Below, piece after piece: positions 45,345-56,291 of a DNA stretch of 64,000 bases. Source of the DNA: Thermoactinomyces sp. DSM 45892 (GTDB lineage Bacteria > Bacillota > Bacilli > Thermoactinomycetales > Thermoactinomycetaceae); NCBI RefSeq assembly GCF_900107305.1, contig NZ_FNPL01000008.1:80568-144567 (forward strand), written 5' to 3'. The notes under the pieces were generated by a model. The model worked only from the letters and a program-made list of their open reading frames with translations, had not been told where the DNA came from and searched no databases. The position numbers and the translations under genes were made by a program. How positions within the stretch are numbered: position 1 is the stretch's first letter; every line of letters begins with the position of its first letter.

Positions 45345-45818
45345 ATGAAAGAAGTATGTACGAAGCTATGGTTGAAAAGTGGGATTTTAGTGGTGTCTGG
45401 GTTGATGGCTATGTCTGGTTTTCATATCATTCCACAAGCATTTGCTGCATCCGATTCAGGGGAATCTGTGGTTACGAAAGATTCTGGAAAACGTGTTCGG
45501 TATATGATTACTCAAGTCAAGAGAGATGTGACGGGAGATAGAGTAAAGGATGTAATCACACTAATCGGTCAAAAAGAGTTTCCACAGGATGGCTGGAATG
45601 AAAAGCTATATCTTCGAGTGGTTGATGGGAAAAGTCACAAAAGGACACAAGTAGAAGTGGGGAATGGCGGATATGAGCCAAGTTTGAGATTTGGAGACTT
45701 CAATGGTGATCGTATAACAGATATCCGGGTACATATTTTCTCTGGAGCAACAGGCCACAGCCCTATTGAAAATTACTACTACACAGTCGATAAGGGCAGT
45801 TTATCTGAAATAAAATGA
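45345..45818 (+). CDS. Secreted protein with VCBS/FG-GAP-like repeat
   Basis: This is a 157-residue exported protein. The signal peptide spans about residues 1-34 (LWLKSGILVVSGLMAMSGF), with a likely signal peptidase site after QAFA. The mature part has two motifs of the D-x-T/N-G-D-x-x-x-D type, KRDVTGDRVKDVITL and RFGDFNGDRITDIRV, which resemble calcium-binding blades of FG-GAP/VCBS repeats. The C-terminal YYYTVDKGSL is short. No enzyme domain is seen. GGTGAAAAA precedes the ATG. Its role outside the cell is unknown. Confidence 0.72.
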   Translation: MKEVCTKLWLKSGILVVSGLMAMSGFHIIPQAFAASDSGESVVTKDSGKRVRYMITQVKRDVTGDRVKDVITLIGQKEFPQDGWNEKLYLRVVDGKSHKRTQVEVGNGGYEPSLRFGDFNGDRITDIRVHIFSGATGHSPIENYYYTVDKGSLSEIK

Positions 45819-45826
45819 TGTTAGTT

Positions 45827-45865
45827 AGACAAGCCCTTCTGAAGCACGATCAGAAGGGCTTGTCT
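45827..45865 (+). terminator. Terminator after the secreted protein gene
   Basis: AGACAAGCCCTTCTGA (45827-45842) pairs perfectly with 45850-45865 around a seven-base loop. Confidence 0.88.
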
Positions 45866-46043
45866 TAACTTTGCTCCCTTAGCCATTCATGAAGGAGAGT
45901 TTTTTTAAATTATGTTCACTCATGATTTAACTCTACATGTCTTTTTGTTTAATATATGATTTTGAAATATCTTATCATGTCATACCCTAATACAAAGTAA
46001 TCATATATGTATTATAAGTATTTGTGTTGAATGGAGGGATGAT

Positions 46044-46958
46044 ATGAATCGTTTGGTTACCTTTATTATCGTGGGGTTCTTTGCACAGCTTGTGGATGGT
46101 GCGCTAGGGATGGCGTATGGGGTGACGTCGAGTTCATTATTATTGCTGTTTGGGATTGCGCCAGCGATTGCATCTGCATCTGTGCATATGTCTGAAGTGG
46201 TGACAACGGCGGCTTCTGGGGTTTCGCATATCCGTTTTGGAAATGTAGATAAGAAAACGGTTCTTCGTTTGATTTTGCCGGGTTCGATAGGGGCGTTTAT
46301 GGGTGCCTGTTTTTTAAGTAATCTACCTGGCGAATTGGTGAAACCGTATGTTGCGATGTTTTTGTTTTTACTAGGGGTCTATGTTCTATTTCGGTTTTCA
46401 TTTGTTCGTTTTAAGCAGAATATGAACCTGTCAAACCGAACTCCCAGTAAAAAACTACTCGTCCCTCTAGGGTTTATTGCAGGATTTGCAGATTCTACAG
46501 GTGGCGGCGGCTGGGGCCCGCTTGCTACGCCTGTCTTGATGGCGCGAACGGAACTGGAACCACGAAAAGTAGTAGGCTCTGTAGATACGAGCGAATTTGC
46601 CATTGCCTTCTCCGCTACACTAGGCTTTCTAATCTCGCTCGGATGGGAGCAGTTTCACTGGGAGTGGGTGCTCGCTCTGATGATAGGTGGTGTCATAGCA
46701 GCCCCCATTGCCGCTTGGTTAGTACGACTCATCCCTGCCCCTATATTAGGAGTCCTAGTAGGTGGACTCATTATCATGACGAATCTAAAAACGTTATTCA
46801 ATATCTTTAGCATCAGTTCATCTAATATTCAAAACTATACCTACTCGCTTTTTGGTGTGGTCTGGTTTGTTGCTGGGATATATACGATTCTGCGTTTTCG
46901 GAAATATAGGAAACAAGCACTGGATGAAGAACAAAAAAGCCATCCGACAAACGGATGA
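46044..46958 (+). CDS. TSUP-family permease (TauE/SafE type)
   Basis: This is a membrane transporter of the 4-toluene sulfonate uptake family, whose members move sulfite, sulfoacetate or related anions. It has 304 residues and about eight membrane segments. Family stretches are QLVDGALGMAYGVTSSSLLL near residue 17, GSIGAFMGAC near 80, and GFADSTGGGGWGPLATPVLM near 150, the inverted copy of the first. GGAGGGATGAT precedes the ATG. No sulfur-metabolism gene is next to it, so the substrate is open. Confidence 0.88.
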   Translation: MNRLVTFIIVGFFAQLVDGALGMAYGVTSSSLLLLFGIAPAIASASVHMSEVVTTAASGVSHIRFGNVDKKTVLRLILPGSIGAFMGACFLSNLPGELVKPYVAMFLFLLGVYVLFRFSFVRFKQNMNLSNRTPSKKLLVPLGFIAGFADSTGGGGWGPLATPVLMARTELEPRKVVGSVDTSEFAIAFSATLGFLISLGWEQFHWEWVLALMIGGVIAAPIAAWLVRLIPAPILGVLVGGLIIMTNLKTLFNIFSISSSNIQNYTYSLFGVVWFVAGIYTILRFRKYRKQALDEEQKSHPTNG

Positions 46959-46998
46959 CTTGGTAATGGTATAAGCTGTACTTTTCTGTCGGAATCCC

Positions 46999-47859
46999 CT
47001 ACACAGACAAATCCTTCGTCCACAAGCTCATGTCCTCAAATTTGTCATGTATATTGCAATTTTTTGTTAGCCTACCCGTATACTCGTAGCCAAGTTGATG
47101 AAATGCCATATTCATTCCAAACGAAAGAGAGCGTGCTAATGAGTATACGCAAAAAATACTTCTTTGTTTTAGCTCACTTTCAAGTGATAGAATTAAATTC
47201 TTGATAAATCCATGCCGACGATGTTCTGATAATGTAGCGCAATCCGTTATCTCTGCATTGTTATAGGTCGTATTTAATTCTGCAGAAGCGGCACTTACAA
47301 TTTGATCTTCGTTTTCAACCACATAAAAAATGGTGCCGTTTTCAATCGCATTTCGAACGTATGTTTCATCATTCATTGGAGTTGGATAAAATTGAAAAAT
47401 AGTGTTGTACAAGTTTGCTAGTTGCTCCGCATCCTCTTCTATTGCTAAACGCATGTGATAATTGCTTGAAAACTCTTTGGGATCCGATGTCATGGGGTGG
47501 GTTTGCACTTTTTGTAGGATCTCATTTTCTTTTATCCAATGGTCACTGGTGCGCCTCTCAAGACTAAAATAAAGAGCTACGCTATATGCATCACTTCCGT
47601 TAAAGTATCCTTTAAAGATCCCTTCTAACATGTAACCTCTGGACACAAAAGATTGCCAGTCCTCACTTCTTGCTTTCACAAAAACCTTAGTAAAGTGGTA
47701 TTGCTTGGCAATCTCTTCAATACGTTTCATGATTGAGAAAACATTTCCCCTGTAATCATCTACACGCAGTCGATCACCCGCTGGGTCAACATAAATTTGT
47801 ACTGTAAAATCTAAGCCTGTCTCAACTCGATTTTCGACATGCATAGGTGTATCGATCAT
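46999..47859 (-). CDS. ablB: Putative beta-lysine N-acetyltransferase (AblB-like)
   Basis: This is a GNAT-fold enzyme of about 286 residues that resembles AblB/YodP, which acetylates beta-lysine to the osmolyte N-epsilon-acetyl-beta-lysine. The N-terminal half has FVKARSEDWQSFVSRGYMLEG, read as FVKARSEDW and RGYMLEGIFKGYF; the acetyltransferase domain (from about 145) contains IRLAIEEDAEQLANLY-like text and the acetyl-CoA loop HRRHGFIKNL. The ATG at 47859 follows GGAAGG by ten bases. The partner lysine 2,3-aminomutase gene (ablA) is not adjacent. A decayed reading frame lies immediately upstream. Confidence 0.8.
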   Translation of the reverse strand: MIDTPMHVENRVETGLDFTVQIYVDPAGDRLRVDDYRGNVFSIMKRIEEIAKQYHFTKVFVKARSEDWQSFVSRGYMLEGIFKGYFNGSDAYSVALYFSLERRTSDHWIKENEILQKVQTHPMTSDPKEFSSNYHMRLAIEEDAEQLANLYNTIFQFYPTPMNDETYVRNAIENGTIFYVVENEDQIVSAASAELNTTYNNAEITDCATLSEHRRHGFIKNLILSLESELKQRSIFCVYSLARSLSFGMNMAFHQLGYEYTGRLTKNCNIHDKFEDMSLWTKDLSV

Positions 47860-47864
47860 GACTC

Positions 47865-47995
47865 TCACTTCCTTCCTTTATTGGACCATATCTTCATCAC
47901 ATTACCCGCTTCCAACTTTTCTGCTAATGAAAATGCAGTATCTTGCCCAACGCTCCGAATGAGGCTAACAGGAACTCCAAATATGAACCGTATCC
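47865..47995 (-). pseudogene. Possible gene remnant upstream of ablB
   Basis: A minus-strand frame without a start, closed by a TAA near 48005, reads through FGVPVSLIRSVGQDTAF and LAEKLEAGNVMKIWSNK into a TGA that overlaps the ablB leader. It has protein-like composition and ends where a cotranscribed upstream gene would. I cannot name the ancestor. It may be chance. Confidence 0.3.
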
Positions 47996-48065
47996 TATAT
48001 TTTGGTTAATACACCTTTTCGGGGGCTTGGGCAAAAACTGCTGTGATGGAACCAAATCAAAAACT

Positions 48066-48154
48066 GAAAAAAGACCTGTTGGCTTCAGGTCACATGCTAC
48101 TAACAATGCAAACACTTTTTAATAGCATGTGTTTACAGATATAATATTATATTC
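48066..48154 (-). ncRNA. Candidate small RNA or attenuated leader upstream of ablB
   Basis: A strong minus-strand promoter would start a transcript near 48154. Within it CACATGCTA/TAGCATGTG pair (48123-48131 with 48091-48099), followed at once by the terminator stem GACCTG/CAGGTC (48073-48078 with 48086-48091) and TTTTTTCAG. The transcript would be about 85-90 bases with no ORF. It could be a free small RNA or an attenuator for ablB. It matches no riboswitch class I can name. Confidence 0.45.
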
Positions 48155-48169
48155 AGAAATATTATATCT
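48137..48169. promoter_or_regulatory. Perfect 12-bp inverted repeat over a minus-strand -10
   Basis: AGATATAATATT (48137-48148) and AATATTATATCT (48158-48169) are perfect inverted repeats with a nine-base centre. The right arm contains the -10 of the minus-strand promoter, so it could be an operator. Confidence 0.5.
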
Positions 48170-48189
48170 TATTTCAATGTGGCAGTCAA
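48161..48189 (-). promoter_or_regulatory. Minus-strand sigma-A promoter
   Basis: On the minus strand TTGACT (48189-48184), 17 bases, TATAAT (48166-48161). It directs transcription toward ablB through the hairpin region. Confidence 0.7.
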
Positions 48190-48316
48190 TCTTTAGTTGG
48201 CCTTTTCTTCTCTGTAAATAAAAAACGATTTATTCAGAATTATTTATTTCGGATTAATACGGTGTCTCCTCAGACACGTCGTGTATCCAACAAGGTAAGC
48301 TTTCGTGAAGAGACAA

Positions 48317-48345
48317 TTGTAGAGTCCCTACCATTTTGATATACT
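48317..48345 (+). promoter_or_regulatory. Sigma-A promoter of the biotin operon
   Basis: TTGTAG (48317-48322), a 17-base spacer and TATACT (48340-48345) lie directly before the BirA operator. Confidence 0.7.
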
Positions 48346-48356
48346 CAACTGGAATC

Positions 48357-48390
48357 AATGTAAACTTAATATAAATAAATAGTTTACATT
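48357..48390 (+). promoter_or_regulatory. BirA operator of the biotin operon
   Basis: AATGTAAACT (48357-48366) and AGTTTACATT (48381-48390) are perfect inverted repeats with a 14-base AT-rich spacer, the geometry of Firmicute BirA boxes. Binding of biotin-loaded BirA here would cover the start of transcription. Confidence 0.9.
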
Positions 48391-48407
48391 AGTCTGGGGG
48401 TAGGAGC

Positions 48408-50458
<2,051 letters not shown>

Positions 50459-50470
50459 GGGGGAGCAAAT

Positions 50471-51466
50471 ATGTTAACGATCACATCTACACAGTGGGAA
50501 CGATACGCTGACAAAGCACTACAGGGAGAACTTCTAACCATGGAAGAAGCATTATCCATCCTAGATGCAGAGGATTCTCAGCTACTTCCCTTACTACAAG
50601 CCGCTTTTCGAGTTCGGTATCATACCTTTGGCAGAAAGGTAAAACTGAACATGATTATTAACGCTAAGAGCGGATTTTGTCCAGAAGATTGTGGCTACTG
50701 TTCTCAATCGATCGTTTCCGATGCGCCGATTGAGAAATATACGATGATGAAAAGAGATGTTCTCGTCGCTGGTGCGAAAGAAGCGTTGGCTCGAAAGGCA
50801 GGAACCTATTGTATCGTAGCAAGTGGCCGTGGCCCTACTGAACACGAGCTAGAGGAAGTGATTGAAGCAGTAAAAGAGATTAAACAAGATTTAAAGATGA
50901 AAGTGTGCGCATGCTTAGGAATCTTACGAAATGATCAAGCGGAGAGACTGAAAGCGGCAGGCGTCGATCGTTATAATCACAACTTGAATACAAGTAAAGA
51001 TCATTTCTCTAATATCACGACCACTCACAACTATGATCATCGGGTGCAAACCATTGAACAAGCAAAAACAGTTGGAATGTCTCCGTGTTCGGGTTGTATC
51101 GTGGGAATGGGAGAGACTCGGGAGCAAGTGGTTCAGATAGCTTATGCATTGAGAGAGCTTAATGCAGATTCGATTCCGGTAAACTTTCTTCATTCGATTA
51201 AAGGAACGCCACTAGAAGATAAGGAAGATTTAGACCCGCGGTACTGTTTGAAGGTATTGGCTCTAATGAGATTTATCAATCCAAGTAAAGAAATCCGGGT
51301 TTCTGGGGGAAGGGAAGTGAACCTACGCCATTTGCAGCCACTTTCTCTGTATCCTGCAAATGCGATCTTTGTGGGGGACTACCTGACGACGGAAGGACAA
51401 GCCTCCTTAATCGATCATCAAATGATTGAAGATTTGGGATTTGAGATTGAAGAATGCGCGCTGTAA
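50471..51466 (+). CDS. bioB: Biotin synthase
   Basis: This radical SAM enzyme inserts sulfur into dethiobiotin. It has 331 residues. The 4Fe-4S/SAM ligands are Cys70, Cys74 and Cys77 in CPEDCGYC. A second-cluster region is represented by the downstream cysteines of MKVCACLGIL and PCSGCIVGMGE, and the conserved RVSGGREVNL is near residue 277. GAGGGGGAGC precedes the ATG. The end overlaps bioF by 13 bases. Confidence 0.97.
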   Translation: MLTITSTQWERYADKALQGELLTMEEALSILDAEDSQLLPLLQAAFRVRYHTFGRKVKLNMIINAKSGFCPEDCGYCSQSIVSDAPIEKYTMMKRDVLVAGAKEALARKAGTYCIVASGRGPTEHELEEVIEAVKEIKQDLKMKVCACLGILRNDQAERLKAAGVDRYNHNLNTSKDHFSNITTTHNYDHRVQTIEQAKTVGMSPCSGCIVGMGETREQVVQIAYALRELNADSIPVNFLHSIKGTPLEDKEDLDPRYCLKVLALMRFINPSKEIRVSGGREVNLRHLQPLSLYPANAIFVGDYLTTEGQASLIDHQMIEDLGFEIEECAL

Positions 51467-52653
51467 ACGATTGGGATCAGTGGATTGAAGAAGAGTTGGG
51501 GCGTAGGGCAGAGCAGGATTTAACACGTGAATTGAGAGTGGTGACGGAATCGTCGCAACCAGTATGTCGGCGTGAAGGAAAAACATTGCTTAATCTTTCT
51601 TCCAATAACTATCTAGGGTTAGCAGGACACCCCCAATTGGCTGAGGCGATGGGGGAAGCGATCGAACGAGGGGTGGGAGCAGGGTCGCCTTCCTCCCGTT
51701 TAATTGTGGGGCATGAGGAAGAGACAGCTCTATTAGAATCGGAGTTAGCGAATTGGCAAAAGTCCGAAGAGGCATTGGTTTTCGGCAATGGTTATATGGC
51801 AAATCTGGGTGTTTTATCTGCGTTATTGGGACGAGAAGATGCGGTATTTAGTGATCGGTTTAATCATGCAAGTATCGTGGATGGGATTCGGCTTAGTGGT
51901 GCAACCCACTATCGATATCGCCATCGAGATATGGACCATTTGGAGAACCATTTGAAGAAGGCAGATCAAAAAGGGATCAGGCGAAAGGTAATTGTAACGG
52001 ATGCGGTGTTTAGTATGGATGGCGATCTCGCGCCCCTTCAGGAGATCGTTTATCTAAAAGAGCGCTATGGTGCGGCTTTATTTGTGGATGAGGCTCATAG
52101 TGTGGGGGTGGTCGGAACACAGGGAAGAGGGTTGGCTCACGACCTAGGCATTGCTGAGCAAGTGGACCTGCACATGGGCACATTTAGTAAAGCGTTCGGT
52201 GTATACGGAGCTTATGTATCTGGAAAAAGGGAGTGGATTCGCTATCTCATTCATACGGCACGTAGTTTTATCTATACGACGGCGCTTCCTCCAGTGATGA
52301 TAACAGCCATCCGTCGATCTTTGCAATTGGTGAAACAGGGGGCCTTATTACGTCAATATCTGATGGGGAAGTGTCGCTATTTTCGTGAAGAGCTTTCTCA
52401 GGCTGGATTTAGGCTTACCGATTCGATGACACCGATCATACCGATTGTGCTGGGAGAGAGTTCGACGACGCTCCAGTTTAGCAAGCGATTAGTTGATTGT
52501 GGGGTACTGGCTGTGGCGATCCGGCCACCGACTGTTCCTAAAGGAGAAGCACGGATTCGATTTTCCTTGATGGCAAGTCATCGAGACGGGGATGTACAAG
52601 AAGCGATTCGTAAGATTGGTCAAATTGGACATGAATGTAAGGTGATTACATGA
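51454..52653 (+). CDS. bioF: 8-amino-7-oxononanoate synthase
   Basis: This alpha-oxoamine synthase condenses pimeloyl thioester with alanine to form KAPA. It has 399 residues. LNLSSNNYLGLAGHP near residue 46, the substrate-region GSPSSRLIVG near 77, the PLP-stacking VDEAHSVGVVG near 211 and the PLP Lys246 in GTFSKAFG are all present. It overlaps bioB. With BioC and BioH downstream, the acyl donor is probably pimeloyl-ACP. Confidence 0.95.
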   Translation: MRAVNDWDQWIEEELGRRAEQDLTRELRVVTESSQPVCRREGKTLLNLSSNNYLGLAGHPQLAEAMGEAIERGVGAGSPSSRLIVGHEEETALLESELANWQKSEEALVFGNGYMANLGVLSALLGREDAVFSDRFNHASIVDGIRLSGATHYRYRHRDMDHLENHLKKADQKGIRRKVIVTDAVFSMDGDLAPLQEIVYLKERYGAALFVDEAHSVGVVGTQGRGLAHDLGIAEQVDLHMGTFSKAFGVYGAYVSGKREWIRYLIHTARSFIYTTALPPVMITAIRRSLQLVKQGALLRQYLMGKCRYFREELSQAGFRLTDSMTPIIPIVLGESSTTLQFSKRLVDCGVLAVAIRPPTVPKGEARIRFSLMASHRDGDVQEAIRKIGQIGHECKVIT

Positions 52654-53387
52654 GTAGAAAAGAGCATGCATTTTTATGGATCTCGGGCTGGTCGGTTCCG
52701 GAAGGGATTTGGGAGCCATTTCATGGGGAGTGGCCTGATTATCATCATGTTACGCTCTCATTTTGTCATTGTGAACAGGTAGAGCACGTGATGGAACAGG
52801 CGATCCAAACATTGGGGAAGATGGAAGAAGATGAAGTAACAGTGGTGGGGTGGTCTCTAGGAGCGATGGTTGCTTTGGAACTGGCTCTTCGTTTTCCTAA
52901 GCGGATCAGTCGTCTTTTTCTCATCGGTGGTGTAGCTGATTTTATGAAGCAGGGTCATGATGACATAGGATGGGATGAACGTGTACTTAGAAGGATGAAA
53001 AAGCAATTACGTTCGAATAGACAAGAAGTGATTCGTTCGTTTGATCAAAAGATGTTTTCGTTGCTCGAACAAGAAGATGGTTGGCAGGAGAGGTGGCAGG
53101 GGGTGTTTCGTAAACATCTCCCTTCCCTCTCTTCTTTACAAGCCGGACTTGATTTTCTACAAGAATTTTCACTTCGCGATCGAGGGAAAGAGATTTCTAC
53201 CCCTGTGTTTCTACTGACCGGATCTGAAGATGGTATCTGTCCTGCGGAGGCAACGTTGCATCTAGCAAAACAACTTCCTAGAGTGGAGTGTACCATCTGG
53301 AGTGAGAGCGGTCATGCTTGTTTTTGGACGCAGAAGGGGCGTTTTCAGCAGTGGATAAAGGAGTGTTTACATGGAGAGCATTCGTAA
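52650..53387 (+). CDS. bioH: Pimeloyl-ACP methyl ester esterase, alpha/beta hydrolase
   Basis: This is an alpha/beta hydrolase of 245 residues that would remove the methyl group from pimeloyl-ACP methyl ester. The nucleophile is Ser69 in GWSLG; Asp194 in GSEDGICP and His222 in SGHACFW complete the triad. It overlaps bioF by ATGA and bioC by 17 bases. The position between bioF and bioC makes a BioH role likely, although hydrolases doing this job differ in sequence between lineages. Confidence 0.88.
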   Translation: MSRKEHAFLWISGWSVPEGIWEPFHGEWPDYHHVTLSFCHCEQVEHVMEQAIQTLGKMEEDEVTVVGWSLGAMVALELALRFPKRISRLFLIGGVADFMKQGHDDIGWDERVLRRMKKQLRSNRQEVIRSFDQKMFSLLEQEDGWQERWQGVFRKHLPSLSSLQAGLDFLQEFSLRDRGKEISTPVFLLTGSEDGICPAEATLHLAKQLPRVECTIWSESGHACFWTQKGRFQQWIKECLHGEHS

Positions 53388-54189
53388 AGCCAAAGTAGCG
53401 CATCGGTTCAATCGTTCCGTTTTGACATATGATCAACAGGCAAGGGTACAGAAGCAGATGGCTCATCATTTGATTAAACTTCTCTCGTATAGGAGAAATC
53501 CAGTAGAGAGAATCTGTGAAATAGGCTGTGGTACGGGGTATTTGACTGGTCTCCTTATTGATCGATATCCACATGCAGAGATCGTGGCGATCGACTTAGC
53601 GTCCAAAATGATTGAAGTGGCAAAAGAAAAAGTGAAAAGCCCTCATGTTCAATTTATTGTAGGGGATGCAGAAGCGCTTCAACAGCTAGTATCTGGCCCC
53701 TTTGATCTCATTATCTCCAATGCGACGATTCAATGGTTAACGGATCCAAAGAGTACGGTTTATTCGTGGGCAGAAGCACTTCAACCTACTGGATGGCTGG
53801 TTTCTTCTACATTTGGGCAAGACACCTTTCAAGAACTAGCGACTATCTTCCAGAAAATCGAGAGCGAACTTCTGATTAGATCGAGCCAACACCGTCTAAC
53901 GATGCATTCGTTGGAGAAGTGGCAAGAAGTATGGAAGCAAGCTGGGCTGACGATGTTAAAGGGAATAGAGGACTGGAAGCGGATGTCGTATTCTAGTTGT
54001 CGGGATTTTTTTCAAAGTATCAAAGCGACTGGGGCCAATTATAGTGAAACGACACCATCATTATCTGTACATCGAAAGCTACTTCCACGGGTGATGGATC
54101 AATATGATCAAATCTATCAAATGGAATCAGGTGTATATGCAACATATCATTTGCTGTATCTAGTAGGACAAAAAGATAGGAGATTATAG
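53371..54189 (+). CDS. bioC: Malonyl-ACP O-methyltransferase
   Basis: This SAM-dependent methyltransferase primes biotin precursor synthesis by methylating malonyl-ACP. It has 272 residues. The SAM-binding motif I is ICEIGCGTGYLTGLL near residue 48, motif II gives the acidic VAIDLASKMI, and the SNATIQWLTD motif is typical of BioC. The N terminus KAKVAHRFNRSVLTYDQQARVQ (read in two parts) matches the substrate-lid helix. It is the last gene of bioADBFHC. Confidence 0.93.
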   Translation: MESIRKAKVAHRFNRSVLTYDQQARVQKQMAHHLIKLLSYRRNPVERICEIGCGTGYLTGLLIDRYPHAEIVAIDLASKMIEVAKEKVKSPHVQFIVGDAEALQQLVSGPFDLIISNATIQWLTDPKSTVYSWAEALQPTGWLVSSTFGQDTFQELATIFQKIESELLIRSSQHRLTMHSLEKWQEVWKQAGLTMLKGIEDWKRMSYSSCRDFFQSIKATGANYSETTPSLSVHRKLLPRVMDQYDQIYQMESGVYATYHLLYLVGQKDRRL

Positions 54190-54317
54190 TGGGGATACCG
54201 ATAAGTGAATGAGCAGAGAAGAACTGAAAGTGGTAGAATGATTCATGTGAGCTATTGCACAATGATTTGATTTGGAATAATATAGAAGTAAAATGATAGA
54301 GTAGGCAGGCGAGGAAT

Positions 54318-54971
54318 ATGAAACGTTTTTTGGTAGTAGGAGTAGTAGCAGTTAGTGTGATGGGTATGGTAGTCGGATGTTCTAAATCAAATGAACATGC
54401 CGGGCACAAAGAAGCGGCGAATCAGCAAGCAAGTACTTCTACAAATGATGTAACGCAAGATAATTGGCAGGTTCCAGAGTTTACATATACGGATCAAGAT
54501 GGCAAGAAATTCGGAAGTCAGGATCTAAAGGGAAAAGTATATTTAAGTGATTTTATTTTTACCAGTTGCCCAGACGTTTGCCCGCCTATGACCGCGAATA
54601 TGCGGAAAATCCAAGAAGAATTGAAAGCAGATGGATTAAATGTAGAGATCGTCTCTTTTAGCGTTGATCCTGAGACAGACAAGCCTGCGGTGCTAAAGGC
54701 ATTTGGAGAGAAGCATAAAGCTGATTTTACTAACTGGCATTTCTTAACGGGCTATGCGCTTTCTGATATGGAGAAACTAGCGCGTGAGACTTTCAAAGGG
54801 ACAGTGGAGAAGCAAGATAGCCAAGTTCAGGGCGGAAAACCCCTCTTCCAACATCCGGTTCAATTTTACTTGGTAGATGGGACGGGAAAAGTTCGTAAAT
54901 TTTATAATGGAATGAATCCAGATCAAGCGTTAATTAAAAAAGATGTGAAAGAAGTATTAGGTAGTAAGTAA
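54318..54971 (+). CDS. Sco1/SenC-type copper chaperone lipoprotein
   Basis: This is a membrane-anchored thioredoxin-fold protein needed for Cu-A centre assembly of cytochrome oxidase. It has 217 residues. The lipoprotein signal ends in the lipobox MVVGC, with Cys21 lipidated. Copper ligands are Cys84 and Cys88 (CPDVC) and His179 in LFQHPVQF. A His/Asn-rich stretch follows the lipobox. GCGAGGAAT precedes the ATG. In B. subtilis the equivalent is YpmQ. Confidence 0.92.
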   Translation: MKRFLVVGVVAVSVMGMVVGCSKSNEHAGHKEAANQQASTSTNDVTQDNWQVPEFTYTDQDGKKFGSQDLKGKVYLSDFIFTSCPDVCPPMTANMRKIQEELKADGLNVEIVSFSVDPETDKPAVLKAFGEKHKADFTNWHFLTGYALSDMEKLARETFKGTVEKQDSQVQGGKPLFQHPVQFYLVDGTGKVRKFYNGMNPDQALIKKDVKEVLGSK

Positions 54972-54984
54972 TTTTATGAGATAA

Positions 54985-55033
54985 GAAAAAGGCATGGCAG
55001 GAAGCGATAGTTGCTTTCCGTCATGCCTTTTTT
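54985..55033. terminator. Terminator between sco and ecsB
   Basis: AAAAAGGCATGGCAGGAAGC pairs with GCTTTCCGTCATGCCTTTTTT with one mismatch. It lies between two converging genes and can act on both strands. Confidence 0.88.
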
Positions 55034-55064
55034 AATGCTGAAACATTTGTTGTTAGATCAGCTA

Positions 55065-56291
55065 TTAGTCTGGGGGATTGGAGTGAGAAAGCTTCCGTTT
55101 ATTCCAATCGATAATCACAAATCCGATCGCCCAGTTGATAAGAAGTAGAATAATTGCTTCGATATAACTCACCCGCTTCATGGCTAGGGGCATAATGACG
55201 AGTAGAAGGCCGAGTAAGGCTGTGAGGATTCGAGTGATGCTAGCCCAGCTATGGACGGCTCGTCGTGCGGATACGGGATACAGTTTTACCCAGAGTGGGT
55301 ATGTTTGCTGTGTGATTAACCTAGGCATTTGGAGGACGAAGAGACTGACTGCAAACGGAGTAATCGTCCAAGATACCCATGTATAGGGAAGACTGACGAC
55401 GAAGAGGGCTGCCCAAATCCAAATTCGATAGAAACTAGCAAACAAGTCACTTCGCCTGATTAAGGTGCGCCAATATAAATAGGTAAATGGCTCCTTTTGT
55501 GTTGTCGAACGATGGATGATAGCGATGAGCCACGTTCTTTTTTTAATCGGTGGTTCAACCCCTCGCAACTCGACAAACCAACTAGCAAGTGATTGCCATC
55601 GATGTCGGATGATCGATTCTCTTTTTTGCCAGATCATCCATGGCATTTGGCTGGTTTTGGTCGTTTTATATAGCCAAATAGAATGAGCGATGGGAAGAAA
55701 TAGAGCTAGCACGGTGTAGATTTGATAGGGATGGAGTGACCAAAATACGAGAAATGATGTAATCCCCCAAAGGCAAGCTTGGTCCAATATGTGCGAAAAC
55801 TCTTGGAGCCTGCGGTGGTCTCCCATCATTCGTACCCACAGGGTCCAAACTTGTAGAGCGAGTAACATACTAATTGCCGTCCACCATTCTAACGAAGTAC
55901 CGATACGAATTCGATAAAGGGGATAAAGCAGGAAAAGAACGATGGTAAGACGAAGCATAGCCATACCTGCTGAGTATAAAAAGGCCGTTTTTCTCCAAGC
56001 CGGCATCTTGTGCTCGAGAGGAAGTAAAAAGACTAAATCCGCTTTTTCGATCCATGGTCGGAATTCGACGCTGGAGAGGGTATACGTAAGAATTCCCCAT
56101 ACAACCCAATCAAATGGAAAGGTGGCAGGTAGTCCTGTGAGTAAGCTTTGATATGCTATGTAAAAGCCAACTAAGAGAATACCGAGAACTAGAGGCGTTC
56201 CTCCGCCACTTGCGATCAGGGCGATGATTCGCGTGGCTTTCGTCCAAGTTGTATGGATCCGCTGTTGTAGCAAGGATTTATTCTGTTTCAT
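55065..56291 (-). CDS. ecsB: ABC transporter permease EcsB
   Basis: This is the membrane subunit of the EcsAB exporter. It has 408 residues, the same length as in B. subtilis, with around eight to ten hydrophobic segments. Typical pieces are PFDWVVWGILTYTLSSVEFRPW near residue 58 and RRSDLFASFYRIWIWA. In B. subtilis EcsAB affects secretion, competence, sporulation and processing of peptide signals. The start overlaps the ecsA end by four bases. Confidence 0.9.
   Translation of the reverse strand: MKQNKSLLQQRIHTTWTKATRIIALIASGGGTPLVLGILLVGFYIAYQSLLTGLPATFPFDWVVWGILTYTLSSVEFRPWIEKADLVFLLPLEHKMPAWRKTAFLYSAGMAMLRLTIVLFLLYPLYRIRIGTSLEWWTAISMLLALQVWTLWVRMMGDHRRLQEFSHILDQACLWGITSFLVFWSLHPYQIYTVLALFLPIAHSIWLYKTTKTSQMPWMIWQKRESIIRHRWQSLASWFVELRGVEPPIKKRTWLIAIIHRSTTQKEPFTYLYWRTLIRRSDLFASFYRIWIWAALFVVSLPYTWVSWTITPFAVSLFVLQMPRLITQQTYPLWVKLYPVSARRAVHSWASITRILTALLGLLLVIMPLAMKRVSYIEAIILLLINWAIGFVIIDWNKRKLSHSNPPD

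Noticed and set aside
47924..48115. 63-codon frame upstream of ablB
   Set aside because: Its start lies in the hairpin region and the composition is not protein-like; another frame there looks more like a remnant.
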